DNA of 64,000 nucleotides. Origin: Polytrichum commune (lineage: Eukaryota; Streptophyta; Polytrichopsida; Polytrichales; Polytrichaceae). Shown here piece after piece: positions 11,105 through 24,150 of this stretch (the first letter of the stretch is position 1; the number at the start of each line of letters is the position of its first letter). The notes under the pieces were generated by a model, which saw only the letters and a list, made by a program, of their open reading frames with translations, did not search any database and was not told the origin of the DNA. Position numbers and translations under genes: made by a program. The DNA is taken from positions 73,175,554-73,239,553 of the forward strand of contig OX485803.1 of assembly GCA_950295325.1 (NCBI GenBank), in the 5' to 3' direction.

Positions 11105-14100
11105 ATGGACGTGGATGTCGGAGATGGCTCCGTCGATTTTCGGGGACGACCTGCCAAGAAATCGACTTCAGGGGGATGGAAGGCAGCCTACTTCATCATG
11201 GGTATACTCTGCTTTGAGCTCCACAACTTTCAGATGCATCTGCAGCACCAAATTCGAGTTTTCCATGTTCTTGCAAAAACCCTGCCAACATTTAGAGATC
11301 ACAAACTACATATGTTGCAATTTTGATAATGCAGAAGAAATTTCTGCAACTGGTAGAATGTTCTGTGTGTAGGTGTATTATCTGCTCCGACAAGATTGCA
11401 TAAGCGCTTCGGAATCTGTGTCAAAGTAATCACCTAACTTGGGAACAGCTTAAACCCATGGGGTTTATAATTTTATCCAGCACTTGTATGATTGTTGACA
11501 AGAAATACTTGGTGGTTGATTATCTCTTGATTCGTGGGAATTGAACAGGAGTGCAGCTCTTAGAGAGAACCGCTTACTACAGCATCTCCCTCAATTTAGT
11601 CACATATCTGGTCCAAGTACTTCACCAGGGCACCGCACAATCAAGCACAACGATTTACAACTGGGCGGGTGCGGTATGGATACTGCCGTTGCTCGGAGGG
11701 TTTCTGGCAGATGCATATACAGGTCAATTCTGGATGATCTTTGGGTCTGCCGTCATCTACCTTCTGGTAATTAATATGCTCAAATCTTCAGGGAACCTTC
11801 TAATTTGTCAGCAATCCATACTCATGGGGGTGCAGAGAAATGTGTTGCCTCCAGAGCAATTGTCAAGTGAGCGTAGACAGAAGTCCCAGAGAGGACTATT
11901 TTCTTTAGAAGGAGAATATGCTTGATATCTTGAAATTTGTGTGTTTTTTTTTCAGGGTCTTATCCTGATGTCCGTTTCGATGTCAGTGAAAGGCTTGCGA
12001 CCACCGGATTGTCCTGGACAAGTAAACTGTAACCCTGCAACAGAGGCACAAGTAGCCTTTTTCTATTTCTCCATTTATGTAGTGGCGGTTGGGTGTGGGG
12101 GGATTATCCCATGCTTGTCACCGTTTGGCGCCAACCAATTCAATGAGGAAGATAACAAGGAGAGGCGGATGAAGCGGTCGTTTTTCAATTACTGGGGGAT
12201 TGCCATAGCTGGAGGAGGCGCAATTGCTGTCACCGGTAGGTGACTAGCTGTGATGAACTTAACCAAATCAATTAGCAGGCTAATATTTGTTTCTTTCTCT
12301 AAAGTTCACATTTGCTCTCTACGATGGAATTGTATACCAATCGTATGAAGAAAGGACTCGGAGGAGGCTGATCATGCAATTGTTGTTTTTCGCAGCACTC
12401 GTCTATGTGCAGGACCATGTGTCCTGGGGATGGGGCTACGCAGTTCCGGCCTTCGGCCTTGCCCTTGCGATTGTCGTGTTCCTCTCCGGCACAACAAGAT
12501 ACCGAAACCAACCGCCCGGTGGCAGCCCCTTGACACAAATTGCCCAGGTTTTCACAGCCACAATTTGGAATAGGAATGTTGCAGTCCCAGCCGACTATGC
12601 CCTGCTCTATGAGGTCGATGTGAAGGGGAAGAGGAATGTCCTCCACACAAATTCGCTGAGGTACTGAAAAGTGTTATCCCTAGTTCCACATTTCATCCTG
12701 GAATCTTCAGTCGTGCATGCTTTAAGAGTACTAGATCAAATTATGCTCGGCATTCAGGAGTTTGAGTATCAAAAATAGAATATAGAGTCTCTTTTTGGTC
12801 AAGAGAACTTGATGAACAACAAAACATGGAGAACTCTGTTTGTGGGTCACCTATCGAAACTTGATGATTCGGGAGAAGTCCTCTTGAATAAGGTTTTTGA
12901 AAAAGGTTTCTCTCTCATACTTAGCTCTCAACCGCCTTCACCCATTCCTCAAGCATCTCTCAACCATGTAAGCATTGCGGTGACTAACCTTCTAATTGGG
13001 AGGGCCATTTTCCTACTCGCTACGGGCAGTTCCCCACACGCTGATTCATGCTTACCTACAAGTGGCGAATCCCCCTGGTTCACATGGTTAAATGAACGGA
13101 AGTCAAATTAGAGATTGCTTTTTTTCTCAGCTGCTAGTGCGCCCAGGTAAATAACCATCTCACATTGTTGGGACCCTTTCAGAGGTACCCTTCACTAATT
13201 TGAAGTGTGTGGTACATTCAAATCCAAAATCTGCTACTTACTTGTACATTTCAATGTTTTGTTGTTGATGACGGTACGGGCTAATAGGTACCGAGGTCTA
13301 ATAAGAGATTTCTTTTTCCCTGATTCTAGCCCCCTCACTTAGATAAGGACCATCTTACATTGAGAAGTTTGAGTAATAAGAATAGAATCTGCCTTTGTCC
13401 AAAAGATCATGAAGTCTGTTTGGTGGGTATCCTATCAAAACTTGATTCACTACTACTAGTACCCCTCTTCAAAGCCAAATAGATTCAGCAAAAGAAAAAA
13501 TCCGAGAGATCCAATCCATGTCATGAGTAAAATATTTCACGGTCATATCGTTTAGGTGTAAATTTGTCCTTGGATTAGTGCAACGGAGAAGTCCTCTTCA
13601 AGAAGGTTTATATCTTATACATTCGCACACTACCACCTTCCATTTCTCAAGCATCTAAATGTTGCGGTGCCTATCCTACTTGAAGTCATTCTTCCTACTC
13701 GTTTCGGGCAACTATTGGCATGTCAGTCCATGTTCATTCACATGGTTAAATGAACCGTCGAGGCCTAACTTAATAGGAGATTTCTTTTTTCTCCGACTCT
13801 ATTCAGCCCCCCCCCCCAACCCCGATAACCATCATCTTATATATTGGGACTCCCAAAATAGAGCTTTAGAGGCAACCATGGAAATTGATCTGAAGTGTAA
13901 AGATTTCTTAGTGCAATAACAGCCACTTACCGGTGCACTCCAATGTTATGATATTGTTGACATTACAGGCTTCTGGACAAAGCTGCAGTGATAAAAAGCG
14001 AAGCGATGTCAATATTAACAAACAATTCGGCCGACACCATCGACATCGAAACAAGTAACGCTTCCAAACCGAATCCATGGCGCATTTGCCCTGTCACACA

Positions 14101-14848
14101 AGTCGAGGAGGTGAAGCTGCTAGTTCGTGTGCTACCGATCTGGATCTTCTCATTGATGTTCATGGTACACATCACACAGCTGACCTCCTTCTTTCTCCGC
14201 CAAGGCATGAGCATGGATACATCCATGGGTCCCCACTTCAAGATCCCCCCAGCATCCCTTTCTGTCTTCAACTCATTAACTGCGGTGGCATCCATCCCGC
14301 TGTATGACCGATACTTCGTCCCTTGGATGCGGAAACTCACCGGAAATGAACGTGGAATCTCCATGTTGCAACGGATCGGAACAGGCCTAGCCCTTTCCAC
14401 TTTCAGCATGGGGGTGGCAGCTCTTGTGGAGATGAAGCGGTTGCGAGTGATCGAACAACATGGTCTGGAGGATCAACCTGGTGTGCCGGTACCCATGAGC
14501 ATCTTCTGGCTCCTGCCGCAGTACATCGTGTTTGGAGTCTCGGAGATTTTTGTGATTCTAGGTCAAATCGAGTTTTTCTATGACCAAGCTCCCGATGAGA
14601 TGCCGAGTATTGGCACTGCTCTTTACACAAGTAACACGGGAGTCGCCCATTTTCTGTGCACAGCCATTTTGCAGATTGTGACGAGTGCGACGAGTAAGGG
14701 TGGGAGCGGATGGATTGTGAACAACTTGAACAGATGTCGTATCGACAAGTGGTATTGGACTTTGGCAGCCTTGGGTGTTGTCAACTTGCTGTGCTATGTT
14801 GCAGTTGCCAGATGGTATACTTACAAGATGGTTGTGCGGCGTTTTTGA
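11105..14848 (+). CDS. NRT1/PTR family (NPF) transporter, five exons, 579 aa
   Basis: A proton-coupled oligopeptide transporter of the plant NPF type (nitrate, peptide or hormone substrates), a 12-helix major facilitator membrane protein. Exons are 11105-11201, 11549-11766, 11956-12235, 12396-12660 and 13969-14848. All junctions are gt/ag, phases agree, and the spliced length of 1740 nt gives 579 codons plus stop, the usual family length. Signatures in order: LLERTAYYSI (helix 1), FLADAYTGQ, VGCGGIIPCLSPFGANQF (helix 4), VSWGWGYAVPA, LYEVD, LLDKAAV after the central loop, LPQYIVFGVSEIFVILGQIE and FFYDQAPDEM. Oddities: the helix-1 ExxER motif reads QLLER, the GGIKPC lysine is isoleucine, and GADQFD reads GANQFN. 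The gene looks intact; the substrate and proton coupling are uncertain. Intron 4 (1.3 kb) is filled with repeats. Confidence 0.93.
12780..13760 (+). repeat. Two degenerate dispersed-repeat copies in NPF intron 4
   Basis: Segments 12780-13100 and 13430-13760 resemble each other (gaagtcctctt, ttctcaagcatct, catttcctactcg-like blocks). Related pieces lie at 17860-18130 and 30380-30600 (gtacccctctcccatgccaa-like start). Their element class is not identifiable by eye. Confidence 0.5.
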
Positions 14849-14929
14849 CACCAAAATGTTGCAGTCTCCAGCTCAACTTCAATATTGTTTGGAGTTGATT
14901 ATACAATAATTGGAGACTTTTTTATGAAT

Positions 14930-16760
14930 CGGGAAATGGATGCATGTGAGGTAGGTACAGCCGGATCAGCGGATGGATTTTGAACAAGTTGAACCTGTAG
15001 GTGCCGTCTCGACACGTGGTATGCAACTTTGGCAGGCTTGGGTGTTGTCAACTTCCTCTGCTATGTTGCAGTTGCAAGATGGTTTACTTACAAAATGGTT
15101 TGCGGCGTTTGTATTCTCCAACTCAACTCCGATATTGTCGAGGCTACCTGTACAGGAGGTTTGAAGACATTTTTATGATCAAGGTACTGGGTGCTAGATT
15201 CAGCTGATGGCAGGGCGATACGAGTGCAACCAGTAAAGTGGGCGGCAACGGATAAATTGCGAATAACTTGAACAGATCATGTCACATCAACAAGTGGAAT
15301 AATTGGATTTTGGCAGTCTTGGGTGTTGTCAGCCTCCTCTGTTGTGCTGCCGTTGCCAGATGGTAAGTCACCTACAAAATGGCTGTGCGGCGCTCTTGAC
15401 ATCAGATTCTTGCAGTACTCTCCATCCATTTCACTAGTTCCACTTGCTTGTGCAAGAAATGCCGACATTTAGTAAATAATTGGGTAGTGGATGTGAGCCG
15501 ACCATGGCAAGCGACTTGAATGCAACGAGTAATGGAGGGCGGAGTGAGTGGAAAGTAAAATGCCTTGAACAGGTGTTGCATAGACAAGTGGTACTGGACT
15601 TTGGCAACCTTGGGTGTTGTCAACTTCCTCTGTTATGTTGTCGTTGCCAGATGGTACACTCTCAAAATGGTTGTGCGGTGTCTTTGACACCAACATGTTG
15701 CGCTCTCCAACTCGACAACCAGTATTGTTGGGGCATTTTTACATAAATGAACAAATTTCATGAATCAGTTTCTGGATGCAAGGTAGATATTGGGTGCTTG
15801 CTACAGCCGATGGCAAAGGCGACACCAGTGTCACTAGTGAATGAGTTACAATCAGTGGTCCCTAACATGTCCAGGGACATGTTCATAAAAAAAAATCATT
15901 TCCAGTGGACGGGTTCTTAGAAAATGAACCGGTTTTTGGACGTGTCAAATTCACTTTGGACGGGTTCTACAAATAACAATTTTTTTGATAATTTTTTCCA
16001 AAAAAAGAAATGGTACAAATATCAATTACATCATGTCATATATGACATGTGAATATAAGCATAATGCAATCAAACCACTAATACCCAATCAAAATATCAA
16101 TCTTGAAGTGCTTGATTCACCTGCATACATTAATTCATCAACCGCAAAATTTAGAATGGGGTGTACTGGAAAGATGAGAATCGATAGCAAAAGACAAATA
16201 ACTGACGAACATTGAAGGCATAATTTGTCAAGATCCTATTGTTTCCAAGTACAACCAGTCACATGTCGACATCTTTCGGTTTTTTTTTTTCTAATTTTTT
16301 TTCTAAATTTTTACTAACATTGTAAGAAACTTATTTATACCTCTTGCGGGATGGGTATTTTCATTTTCAAACTGATTTTGGGACGGGTTATTTTTTCTTT
16401 AACCTTTCCATGGGCGGGTTGGTTTAGAAATTACCAGTTTTGGGACGGGTTGCAAATTTTTATGCCTTTCAATTCAAGGTTTTAGGACATGGACGGGCAA
16501 AAACTTTGTGAAAAATCAGCCCTGGTTACAATGGATGAGTGATGAACAAGTTGCAGAGATGTCGCATGGACAAGTGAATTGGACATGATTTGCAGCTAGA
16601 TGATACATTTACAAAATGGCGGTGCAACGTTCTTGACACCAAAATGATGCACTCTTCAACTCAACTCCAATAAATGTGGAATAGGTATGCAGAAATTTTA
16701 TGAACTAGACTTATTGGATGCAAGGTCGATATTGGGTGCTTACTACATCTAGACATGGGT
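14930..16760 (+). repeat. Decayed tandem copies of the NPF gene's 3' end
   Basis: Four or more copies of the last about 150 coding bases plus 3' flank of the NPF gene follow it head to tail: roughly 14964-15180, 15224-15460, 15505-15790, and a copy starting near 15815 that resumes at 16525-16700 after a transposon insertion. Each retains the remnant encoding the last membrane helix (ttgggtgttgtcaact, gccagatgg, aaaatgg.tgtgcggcg). Repeated units also keep the ttgacaccaaaatg downstream block. Stops and indels abound, so none is coding. The period is about 260-290 bp, suggesting unequal crossing-over or replication slippage seeded from the gene's end. Confidence 0.85.
15853..16524. mobile_element. 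672-bp nonautonomous hAT element
   Basis: Termini are cagtggtccc and its partner atcagccctg, i.e. CAGTG/CAGGG-type hAT ends. It is flanked by a perfect 8-bp target duplication gttacaat at 15845-15852 and 16525-16532. The interior has repeated gacgggtt motifs and T-runs and no transposase. It sits inside one of the NPF 3'-end copies, so it is younger than that array. Confidence 0.85.
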
Positions 16761-19700
16761 GTGAATTACTGGACATATACTAATGGTAAGGCCATTGAAT
16801 AAGATCATCAACTATGGGTGATAGTGTGCCTCCTCGTAATCAATCATGTTTTGACACATCATAAAATTGCTTGGCATGACCACCACAAGCAAACATGTGC
16901 TATGTCCTCTCGAGTCCAACTCAACTCCAATTTGGATTACATGTGCTATGAGTGAAGATGATCCTTATGCACTCAAGTGCTCTATACCTTGGTTTTTTGG
17001 GTCCCCTTGCAACTTGATTTTATGAACAATGCACTAAATATTGTATTGAGTGTCACTTACTATTTGGAGTTATGCGATGCTATAATTATTTACTGTATAT
17101 CTCAAATTTTGTCAACAAAGGTCAAATTATTTGTTTGGACATTATAGAGCATTAATATCTTTAGTTGGTAAAAATTGTATCAATAGTAAACCGTTATAGC
17201 ATTGTGTAATTCCAAGTAGTATGTGGTCAAGGAAGGAGTCATCATGATTTTGACCTGGGGGGCCTGACCTCATAATATGGAAATATCCAATGTATATTTT
17301 ATTCTCAAATTTCAATAGGTGGTCGAATTTTATTATTTATTGAGAGATTTAGACTCATCCATCTATCATCCCCATTTTTAAATTTTTTACTTTTGATAAT
17401 GTCGTTAATATCCAAAGCTTTGACAATGGTCTTTTCGATATAGATCATCATCATATCGACCATGCAATCATCGCCAATAGCCATCGCCAACAATAAGCAG
17501 ATGCCCAATTTTCTTTCAACACACTTGTAGAAAACATTGCGAAAAAGAACTGCAGTTGTTATCCCATTCCAATTCTTTTGACCAGCCTGCTCTGCAGTCG
17601 CTAAACAACTGCAGATTGTTTTTGGTTTTACCAAATAAAAGTCTAGGACTTTGGGGCTTGTAATATACCATTGGAAAGGTCTTGAAAACACCTTTCATAT
17701 GGTGCATTATACAGCCCGAAATTTTCAACATTGTAGTCACAAAACAAAAAAGAAAGATTTTGTACTTGTTTTAGCATAGTTTCCTACTAGTGATGTTAAG
17801 GGGGCCAAAGCCCTCCCCCCCTCCTTGGCTCCGCCCCTATTAGTGGTGCTAAATACAATTTTTAGTGTAGTACCCCCTCTCCCATGCCAAACTAAACAAA
17901 TTTAGTGCATAAGGATTTAGCAAAAGAAGAAGAAAAATAAAAACAAGAGATCTATGTGATAACAAATGTGAACAAGTATTCCTTGGGAATTGGCTCCAAT
18001 GCGAGCTTGTGATAGCATTGCATAATGCAAAGGAGAACTTGTCCACGTTGGAGAAAGGTACTCTCTTGCATGTGTGCACATGACCCCCTTCATTTCTTAG
18101 GCAATTAGGTGTTGTGATGGCTAACCTACTTGGGTGTAATTAGAGTTAATTATTCAGAATGTTAAGAAGATGAAACCATGGGTTTATGAATTGACACAAA
18201 GTCACCCAAGTTTTCTTGATGCTTAAATTATCATACACAAAGAATGGTGTCGTGCTATGACAAACCGGTTGTCTAGCTTGTCCTACTAAGATGGGCGGGC
18301 CAAGCTAGCCTTGCATAGGCCAGAATTTTAAGATTTAGGACAGCGGGTCCCATGCGCATACCCTATTTTAAATGCTATAATTCTCTCAAAGTTTTTGAGA
18401 TGGCAAGAGGAGGTCCCAAAAGCTTCACCCAACTTTCAAAATAGGCTCTAATACACGACAAGCTAATGAACTCTTAATAGAGGTTTCTTCAAAGAAGGAT
18501 CAAACCCATGATTCCATCCCTCTTTGAGGGACTTTATAGATAACTTTGTCATCCCTACTTGCTTTGGACAATTATCCACATGTCAATATTGCAAGAATTG
18601 CAGGTATTGATGAACATTGCAAAGTTTGATTAGACTCTAAGCAAAGTTAAGGTATGGTTGGTTTAAAGGGTTAACATTGGAACTAGAAGAAGAAGAAGAA
18701 GAACTCCGGTCTCCGGTCTCCGGAGGAGGCCGGAGTGAATAAAGTGTCTGTTCGTAGAACATCCTAGGCCATGCCTCATGGCAGTGGCGTTAGATGTAAA
18801 ACTACTTCACCCTTTGCATGACATAGACACTATATTTAGTAACCAGTAGTAAATTTTGGTAGCCGGTTATTATGTATGAGCCTTGTTTGGGGTAATTAGT
18901 GGGGGGGGGGGGGATCTGTGTTGGGTTGGGAGTTTTATTTATTATGAAGGGTCTTGGAGATCATGGATAGTTTGTCGATTTTCTAGCCTTCGTTTGTGGA
19001 CTAATATGGAATGTGCATATTGTGTTGCAATTATGTTAATTTGTCTAAACGTGTTTTTGATTTTCGTGATAGGAAGTGTGAACGTTGTTTCCAATTTTTT
19101 CATTGATGGGATATGTGTTGTGCCTCTTGCTCCCGCAACTAGTACCATGAGTGGGGCTACGTTCCAACCCTTTGTTATGATGTTGTTTATGAGTGGTTGA
19201 TATTTTATGATTTTTCTATCTAGGGTTTCAGTGGCAAACCTATCATTGCAGTATGTGAATTCGATAAACTGTATGGTGATATTAGGTGTAGGGGTTTTTT
19301 TTGTTTTTTTGGGGGGGGGGTTATGTGGATGGCCTATGATGCATAGTATGTCCGGTTTGAGCCTAGCATTGCAATGACATCTTTGGGTATCACATGTACA
19401 TGGAAGTAGCCATGGGGGGACTCTATTTTCTTGGGGTAGTTCATTACGCGTTCCTGCATTCATTAATGTATAATGTCTTGATATTTGAGTTGATAGAATG
19501 AGTTTGTGTATTTCCCATACCGCCTTGTTATGCCTTTTGTTATGAGTGCATGGATGTGTTGTTGTTGGCAATTAAGTAGTACGTCACTAGAAGGAATCCT
19601 GTCCAAATCAACCATGCAGGGTAGCAGGAATTTCACTGTAAAAGGGCACCGGTATGGGTGGGTAGTAGTCTGTCGGTGCAGTCTTGATGGCCTAGTTAAA

Positions 19701-20270
19701 AGCTGGGTGATGTAGCCAATAATGCTCTTTTCAACCCCTTAGGGCTTCTGTGGGTGATGATCACCATCCCAAGGGTGACGCATACCCTTTGCCCATTCTA
19801 CCACAATGGGTGGGGTGGAGTGGGTTTTGGGTGACATTAGTTCGGTGCCCTCTTGGTGACGTGCGCCAGAATTGGGTGCTTTGTGGTGCGCACCATCTAC
19901 CCGAATCGGTGGACATACCAAGATGGCCACCGTTGTGGGTGCACATATGCCATTCACCTATCATGTGTTGACACGTTGTGCATTAGAGTACATGGAGGGT
20001 ATGACAAGTTACCCGTTCACGGGTTTAGCATACCGGTCACCGAACTAACCGGCCGAGGGTGGACATATTGGGTGGCATATTGCACTACCATAAACCGGGT
20101 TGGGTGTCGGGTCGGGTATAGGCTACCCACGGAGGTGACATTCGGGTGGATACTCACCCCCATGGTCACCATTGCCGGTTTCGCTTCTGATTGTCCTATC
20201 CAAGCATGCCACGTCGGCCGGCAAGTGACCAAATAGGTGAAATTCGTTACCCGTCAGTGGGTGGCGTTCA
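16760..20270. other. Intergenic, repeat debris
   Basis: No recognisable gene. A 128-codon minus-strand open stretch (17305-17691) matches nothing I know. The segment near 17240-17845 is bounded by ggggggcc-rich sequence and ends in a ctccgcccc-like motif often seen at transposon ends. There is a gaa microsatellite near 18690-18705 and poly-G runs near 18901-18913 and 19312-19320. Confidence 0.4.
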
Positions 20271-20640
20271 ATGGATGAGGGTTATTCGGTGTGTGTGGGT
20301 GGCCCAGTTTCACTCGGGCATGGGTGTTGAAGGGTTAGTGCAGGGTGGACAAACTTGGGGGTCGGGTGGGCGTCACCGGCAATTGGTAAGTGCTGGTGGG
20401 GGTCGGGTGGGCGTCACCGACGATTGGCAAGTGTTGGCGGGGGGCCGGGGGGGGGGGGGGGGGTTCGGGTGAGGGTCGGGTGGGCGTCCTCGGTGGACAG
20501 GGCAGTGCCGGGTGGATGTCGGGTGGTGTTGGGTGGGCATCCTTGGTGGATGGGTTAGTGCCGGGTGGCCGTTTAGGGTGCATGGCTCAATGTGGGTGGT
20601 TGTTATTGGGTGTTGGGTGGGCGTCCAACATTACTCCGTA
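20270..20640 (+). repeat. G-rich degenerate minisatellite
   Basis: Imperfect repeats of gtcgggtgggcgtc and ggtcgggtggg blocks, including a near-duplicate of about 50 bp at 20351-20438, then a 15-base or longer G run near 20446-20463. Open frames here are by-products of low complexity. Confidence 0.7.
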
Positions 20641-21176
20641 CATATTGATTTGGACGCGAGAGGATTGATTTACGCATTAATTATCATCATGTCCAAAATT
20701 GATAAAGGCTTGAAATTGGTGTAAATTGCACCCAATTTCAAACATGTGGATGCTCCAAAATTAATGCAGTACACTCTAAATTGGAATAAATAGCACAATA
20801 TCCCTTCCCCTCCTCTGTTCATTCTATGTTTTTATCCTAAGGGCCTCAGATTCATGACAACCATTGAGGTCATCCAAAGCAGGATTGTTCATGTAATGTT
20901 GTGCATCCAATATTTCAACACTGTTCTAGTTGCATAAACGACCAAAAGTCTTGAACTTATGAATCTTTCATTGCTTGATTATTGTGATTTCAAATCGGGG
21001 GAATGTGGACGATGTATAATGATTGGTAACGAACCTCGGCTGCACCTACAATAGTATTAGTTTAATCTTATGAGAATTGACATAATGGAAATTTCTTATT
21101 TGTACAAACTATGATCTATTAACAAATAGCGGCCACAAATTGCTTTGAGTTTGTAAGGATTACAAGCTAGACCTTT

Positions 21177-23166
21177 TGTGAGCCTAAATTGATGCCCACA
21201 TTGGTTGTTAACACTTGTAAAACATTACAAGTGGTGTTTTGGTGATTTATGATTATTCACAAAAATATAAAAAGACTGAAGCTTGAAGAAAACTTAGTTT
21301 GAAGCATTAGGCTTTTGTGGAGTGGATTTAAATAGAAGAAGGACAAACCTTGGTAAAGTGTGGTAGGTAGAAAACCAAGGTTAGTTAAATGTTTGAATTA
21401 GGATCCTTGTTGATCATTTGAGGGAGGAAGGCTTAGGAGATAGGATTAGAGTCTACAAAGTAGGAGGAGATCTCGAGGACTTATCGTGAGCCTTGAGGGT
21501 GCTCACCCCCTCAAACTCACTATATAATCCTTCATTCTTCCCTCACTCATCATCTTTTCCCTTCGTGCTCCAAGGCACCCCACGTGTTATAAGTGTGGGT
21601 GTGTTGGAAGCAAGATTGGAGCATATGTGTGTGCTTAGTTTTTAGTTGGAGAGCCAAGGCTAGTTGGCCTTGAAGAGGGTTTGACCTCTTGTTAGAATTA
21701 GTTTTGGTGTGAATAATTTTAAGATATTTTATGGCTTCAAGTTGTAGTACTTGAATTCATATTTCTTGGGTATTTCTTGAGTAGTTTAGGTTGTAAGGGG
21801 CATAACTTCCGAGCAGAAGAAGACACTTCGTTGAAATTTAGAGGGTTAGTAAACAACTTGTTTATATGAACATGGTCAAAATCTGAGGATGTTTGGAATA
21901 CTGGAGCAACAATTATGATATTCTGAACTTCGCCTACATTTTCGAGCTGAAATGGGCATAACTCCTGGACAGAGGCTTGGAAACTCATGACATTTTGAGG
22001 GATGCTTTGTTCTTAGGTTTCCTAGTTGTGGTACAAATTTCAAGTCATTCCGAGTAGATGAGAAAGAGATATATCATTCTGAAGTGTTTTAAAGAGTTGC
22101 AGACTAAAAAGGCCATAACGTTTTGGCAGAAAATGAAAATAGTTTGAAATTTCAGGGGGTCATAAACAATTAGTTTTTGTGATTGCTCCCAAAATTTGAA
22201 GTTCTTTGGAGCTTGTGAGAGGAAGTTATGACATTCTGAACTTTGCCTATATTTTCGAGCTGAAATGGGCATAACTCCTGGACAAAGGCTTGGAAACTCA
22301 TGAAATTTTGAGGGATGCTTTGTTCTTAGGTTTCCTAGTTGTGGTACAAATTTCAAGTCATTCCAAGTAGATGAGAAGGAGATATATCATTCTGAAGTGT
22401 TTTCAAGAGTTGCAGACTAAAAAGGCCATAACGTTTTGGCAGAAAATGAAAATAGTTTGAAATTTCAGGGGGTCATAAACAATTAGTTTTTGGTGATTGC
22501 TCCTAAAATTTGAAGTTCTTTGGAGCTTGTGAGAGGAAGTTATGACATTCTGAAATCTGGGTAGACTAACACACTAAAATGGTCATAACTGTCGGACATA
22601 AAATGGGATAGGCTCACAAATTGGTGAGATGTTTTTTTTGCTTTGTCTCCTTAGTTACAGATAAAATTTCAAGACATTCCGAGAAGTAATGGGAAAGTTA
22701 CACTATTAGCTAGTAAAGTCTAGGGGAGCAAAGGAAGTTTGCTTGGTTCCATTAGGGATAACCATTAGTTCATTAAACCAATATAGTGGTTGAAGCGTGA
22801 GGAGAAAACTACAATAAGTGACAAGTATTTATCAATACTTAAACTTGTGTAATTTATGGAATCAATAAGCGAGAACTCATGTAGTGGTGTGGAGTCGGCG
22901 GCAAGGACTCGCTTCACAAGAGGGATATCTTTGAAGGCATGCGTGGCCAAAGCGGCCGGGTGGACTTTAGAGAAGTACAAGGATGTGACATTACCCGAGA
23001 TTAAGGAGTGTAAGAAGACATAGTATAGACTTGGCTAAGTTGTGTATATTCCAACGATAGATTGGAATCATACATTGTGTTATAAAGAGAGAAATCTCTA
23101 CATGTCATTATAAACTTCTCCATTCGGGCTAGAACGAAATTGAAGGATAGAGGTTTTTTGGTGACA
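21177..23166 (+). mobile_element. Solo LTR (1990 bp)
   Basis: The segment starts tgtgagcc and ends ggtgaca, flanked by a perfect 5-bp target duplication ccttt at 21172-21176 and 23167-23171. No internal region is present, so it is a solo LTR left by recombination. It contains an internal near-duplicate (around 21940-22250 versus 22255-22560). Related LTRs lie at 45275-46351 and 55929-58062. Confidence 0.88.
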
Positions 23167-23358
23167 CCTTTCCAAAAATATGATTATGGGTTGACAACGC
23201 CCTTTTGAAAACCTTGAGTCGTATTGGGAACCTTTGTAAGTTGTAGGTGTGTGAAACCTTAATTTGTATTGCCTTTGTAATAGATGACAATCTATAGCAC
23301 AATCTGAAAGATCAAAAGGCAATTTTCAATTCCTTGCCAAATCCTATTACAGTCTTGC

Positions 23359-23910
23359 CAGGGTTGTCTATCCCGACGTCATGACGTGTCGTGTCGTGAC
23401 GGATCCCTCCGTCACGATACAATAGGGTTCACGTAGGGTCAACCTAGGGGGAAGCTAGTAGGGTGGGTAAAATACTTACCTTCTTGCCAAGGTGGCGTCC
23501 TATGTGGCAGAAAAGGCCGACGTGGACGTGGATATGCCTAGCGCCAGGTAAACCATTTTGCCATTCTGTTTATCATTCTGTTAAAATTAAAGTAGTAAAA
23601 TATGACTAAGGAGGGTGTGGGGCGGACGGGGGGGAACGGGGGCGGACAGGGGGGGGGGGGAAACGGGTGCGGACGGGCGCTAGTAATTTTTTCCCCACTT
23701 TACCTCTACTTTGCTGACATGTCATCACACGTGGACATCTTACATCCTACGTGTCCGAAATGGGGTAATGTAATTACACACAGAATTCGGTAAAATTCAA
23801 GTCCGTCAGGATAAAGACAACATCCGGCATAATGTCGTGACGGATACGTGTCGTGACGGCACGACATTATGCCGAGATTAGCCTCTGTCACGATACAATA
23901 GACAACCCTG
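23359..23910. mobile_element. CAGGG-ended MITE, family 2
   Basis: The 552-bp element begins cagggttgtctatc and ends with the reverse complement (gacaaccctg). It is flanked by agtcttgc (23351-23358) and agtcttgt (23911-23918), a 7-of-8 match that fits a hAT target duplication. Both ends carry a gtcgtgacgg palindrome. No coding capacity. Confidence 0.78.
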
Positions 23911-23950
23911 AGTCTTGTTTTACAACAAAGACTGAGTGTGTATCAGTCCT

Positions 23951-24150
23951 NNNNNNNNNNNNNNNNNNNNNNNNNNNNNNNNNNNNNNNNNNNNNNNNNN
24001 NNNNNNNNNNNNNNNNNNNNNNNNNNNNNNNNNNNNNNNNNNNNNNNNNNNNNNNNNNNNNNNNNNNNNNNNNNNNNNNNNNNNNNNNNNNNNNNNNNNN
24101 NNNNNNNNNNNNNNNNNNNNNNNNNNNNNNNNNNNNNNNNNNNNNNNNNN
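23951..24150. other. Assembly gap (200 N)
   Basis: An unbroken run of N. The true length is unknown, and the left end of the following MITE is hidden in it. Confidence 0.99.

Noticed and set aside
20270-20640. Overlapping Gly/Trp-rich or Pro-rich open frames
   Set aside because: They come from the G-rich minisatellite and lack domain or codon evidence.
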